This document shows positions 63,444 through 64,000 of a DNA stretch of 64,000 nucleotides, piece after piece; positions within the stretch are counted from its first letter, which is position 1, and each line of letters begins with the position of its first letter. Source of the DNA: Pseudomonas viridiflava (GTDB lineage: Bacteria; Pseudomonadota; Gammaproteobacteria; Pseudomonadales; Pseudomonadaceae); NCBI RefSeq assembly GCF_003702045.1, contig NZ_RBTP01000040.1, positions 50,840 through 114,839 of the forward strand. The letters are read 5' to 3'. The translations under genes and the position numbers were made by a program. The notes beneath the pieces are model-generated. The model worked only from the letters and a program-made list of their open reading frames with translations, was not told where the DNA came from and ran no database searches.

Positions 63444-64000
63444 CACCCTTTGCTTCGCGCGCTGGTGCCGCTGGTTGCCGATCTGTCACGGGAGATGCCG
63501 GACGGGGAACGCTATCGACGGCTGTTGCAATCGCTGCGGCAAATGCTGCCCTGTGACGCCACGGCGCTGCTGAGGCTTGAGGGCGACGTGCTGATTCCGC
63601 TGGCGGTCGATGGGCTCAGCCCGGATACCCTGGGGCGACGTTTCAACGTCGATGAGCATCCGCGGTTCAAGGCGTTGCTGGAAAGCCCGGTCCCGTTGCG
63701 TTTCGCACAGGACTGCCCGATGCCTGACCCCTACGACGGCCTCGTCGAAGGGCATGGGCCCCTGGAGGTCCACGATTGCCTTGGCTGCGTGCTGCATTTC
63801 CAGGCGCGGCCGTGGGGCCTGATCACGCTGGACTCACTGGATCCGGCGAGCTTTGGCAGCGTCGATCTGGACAACCTGCAAGCCTTCGCGAGCCTGGCCG
63901 CTGCGACGGTCATGGCCAGTGAGCGTATCCAGTCGCTGGCACGCGGTTTCGAGGATCAGCGGCAGTTGGCGGAGGTTTACAAGCGGGCGGCGGGTGGGCG
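63438..64000 (+). CDS. norR: Nitric-oxide-responsive regulator NorR, C-terminus beyond window
   Basis: The first 187 codons of a NorR-type sigma-54 activator are present. The visible part is the N-terminal GAF domain (about 15-165) that senses nitric oxide through a non-haem iron centre. Motifs are CDATALLRLEGDVLIPLAVDGLSPDTLGRRF near 40-70 and DPYDGLVEGHGPLEVHDCLG near 98-117, close to E. coli NorR. CGGGAG precedes the ATG. The AAA+ and DNA-binding domains are outside the window. Its target is not in the window on the left. Confidence 0.88.
   Translation, partial: MTHPLLRALVPLVADLSREMPDGERYRRLLQSLRQMLPCDATALLRLEGDVLIPLAVDGLSPDTLGRRFNVDEHPRFKALLESPVPLRFAQDCPMPDPYDGLVEGHGPLEVHDCLGCVLHFQARPWGLITLDSLDPASFGSVDLDNLQAFASLAAATVMASERIQSLARGFEDQRQLAEVYKRAAGG

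Noticed and set aside
1..64000. CRISPR array, insertion sequence, prophage or integrative element
   Set aside because: No regularly spaced repeats, transposase, integrase or phage structural genes were recognised; repeats present are dispersed REP-type elements.

Overview
The window looks like a chromosomal segment of a fluorescent Pseudomonas, most probably of the P. syringae complex. This rests on GC-rich coding, two families of Pseudomonas-type palindromic repeats scattered between genes, and the gene families present. No rRNA, tRNA, CRISPR array, prophage, insertion sequence or plasmid gene was recognised. Gene calls come from reading the sequence and from family knowledge; no database search was run.

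Layout. 1-12.4 kb: housekeeping and accessory genes. They are a lipoprotein hydrolase cut by the window edge, a CdaR-type regulator with glycerate kinase, a GFA-fold protein, a chemoreceptor, an AGE-family sugar isomerase, an AbrB-type membrane protein with a divergent LysR regulator, a deoxyribosyltransferase and a FAN1-type nuclease. 12.4-13.1 kb: two tandem small secreted low-complexity proteins. 13.5-17.4 kb: a short-form pstSCAB phosphate importer without phoU. 17.4-22.7 kb: a LysR regulator, a secreted alpha/beta hydrolase, an HDOD protein and a dCache chemoreceptor with a complete amino-acid-binding motif. 23.0-33.6 kb: a full C-P lyase operon, phnCDEFGHIJKLMNP without phnO, tightly overlapped and with candidate PhoB and PhnF sites. 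33.6-45.7 kb: a transporter, an amidase, two M20 peptidases and a dipeptide-type ABC importer under a divergent LysR regulator. This looks like one uptake-and-hydrolysis module for an unidentified peptide or amide. 45.7-51.8 kb: folE2, a gamma-carbonic-anhydrase-like gene and a DUF1624 membrane protein, then a DUF4198 protein and a TonB receptor. The folE2 and TonB promoters share a near-identical Zur-like box. 51.9-62.8 kb: a coiled-coil secreted protein, glutaminase, a DUF1615 lipoprotein, DUF1810, an ABC exporter, a Tas-like aldo/keto reductase, an SDR overlapping a GH15 enzyme, and a GT-C-like membrane protein. 63.4 kb to the end: norR, truncated, with two NorR-type palindromes at its start.

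Common themes. Phosphorus scavenging (pst plus phn) and zinc-starvation adaptation (folE2, gamma-CA, TonB) are the two coherent programmes. All three ABC importer operons carry a stem-loop directly after the substrate-binding-protein gene. The phn operon has a further T-tract hairpin between its transport genes and phnF, and two copies of a TTGTCTAKACAA palindrome, one inside phnC and one inside phnF, that I propose as PhnF operators. This last point is the most promising regulatory novelty here.
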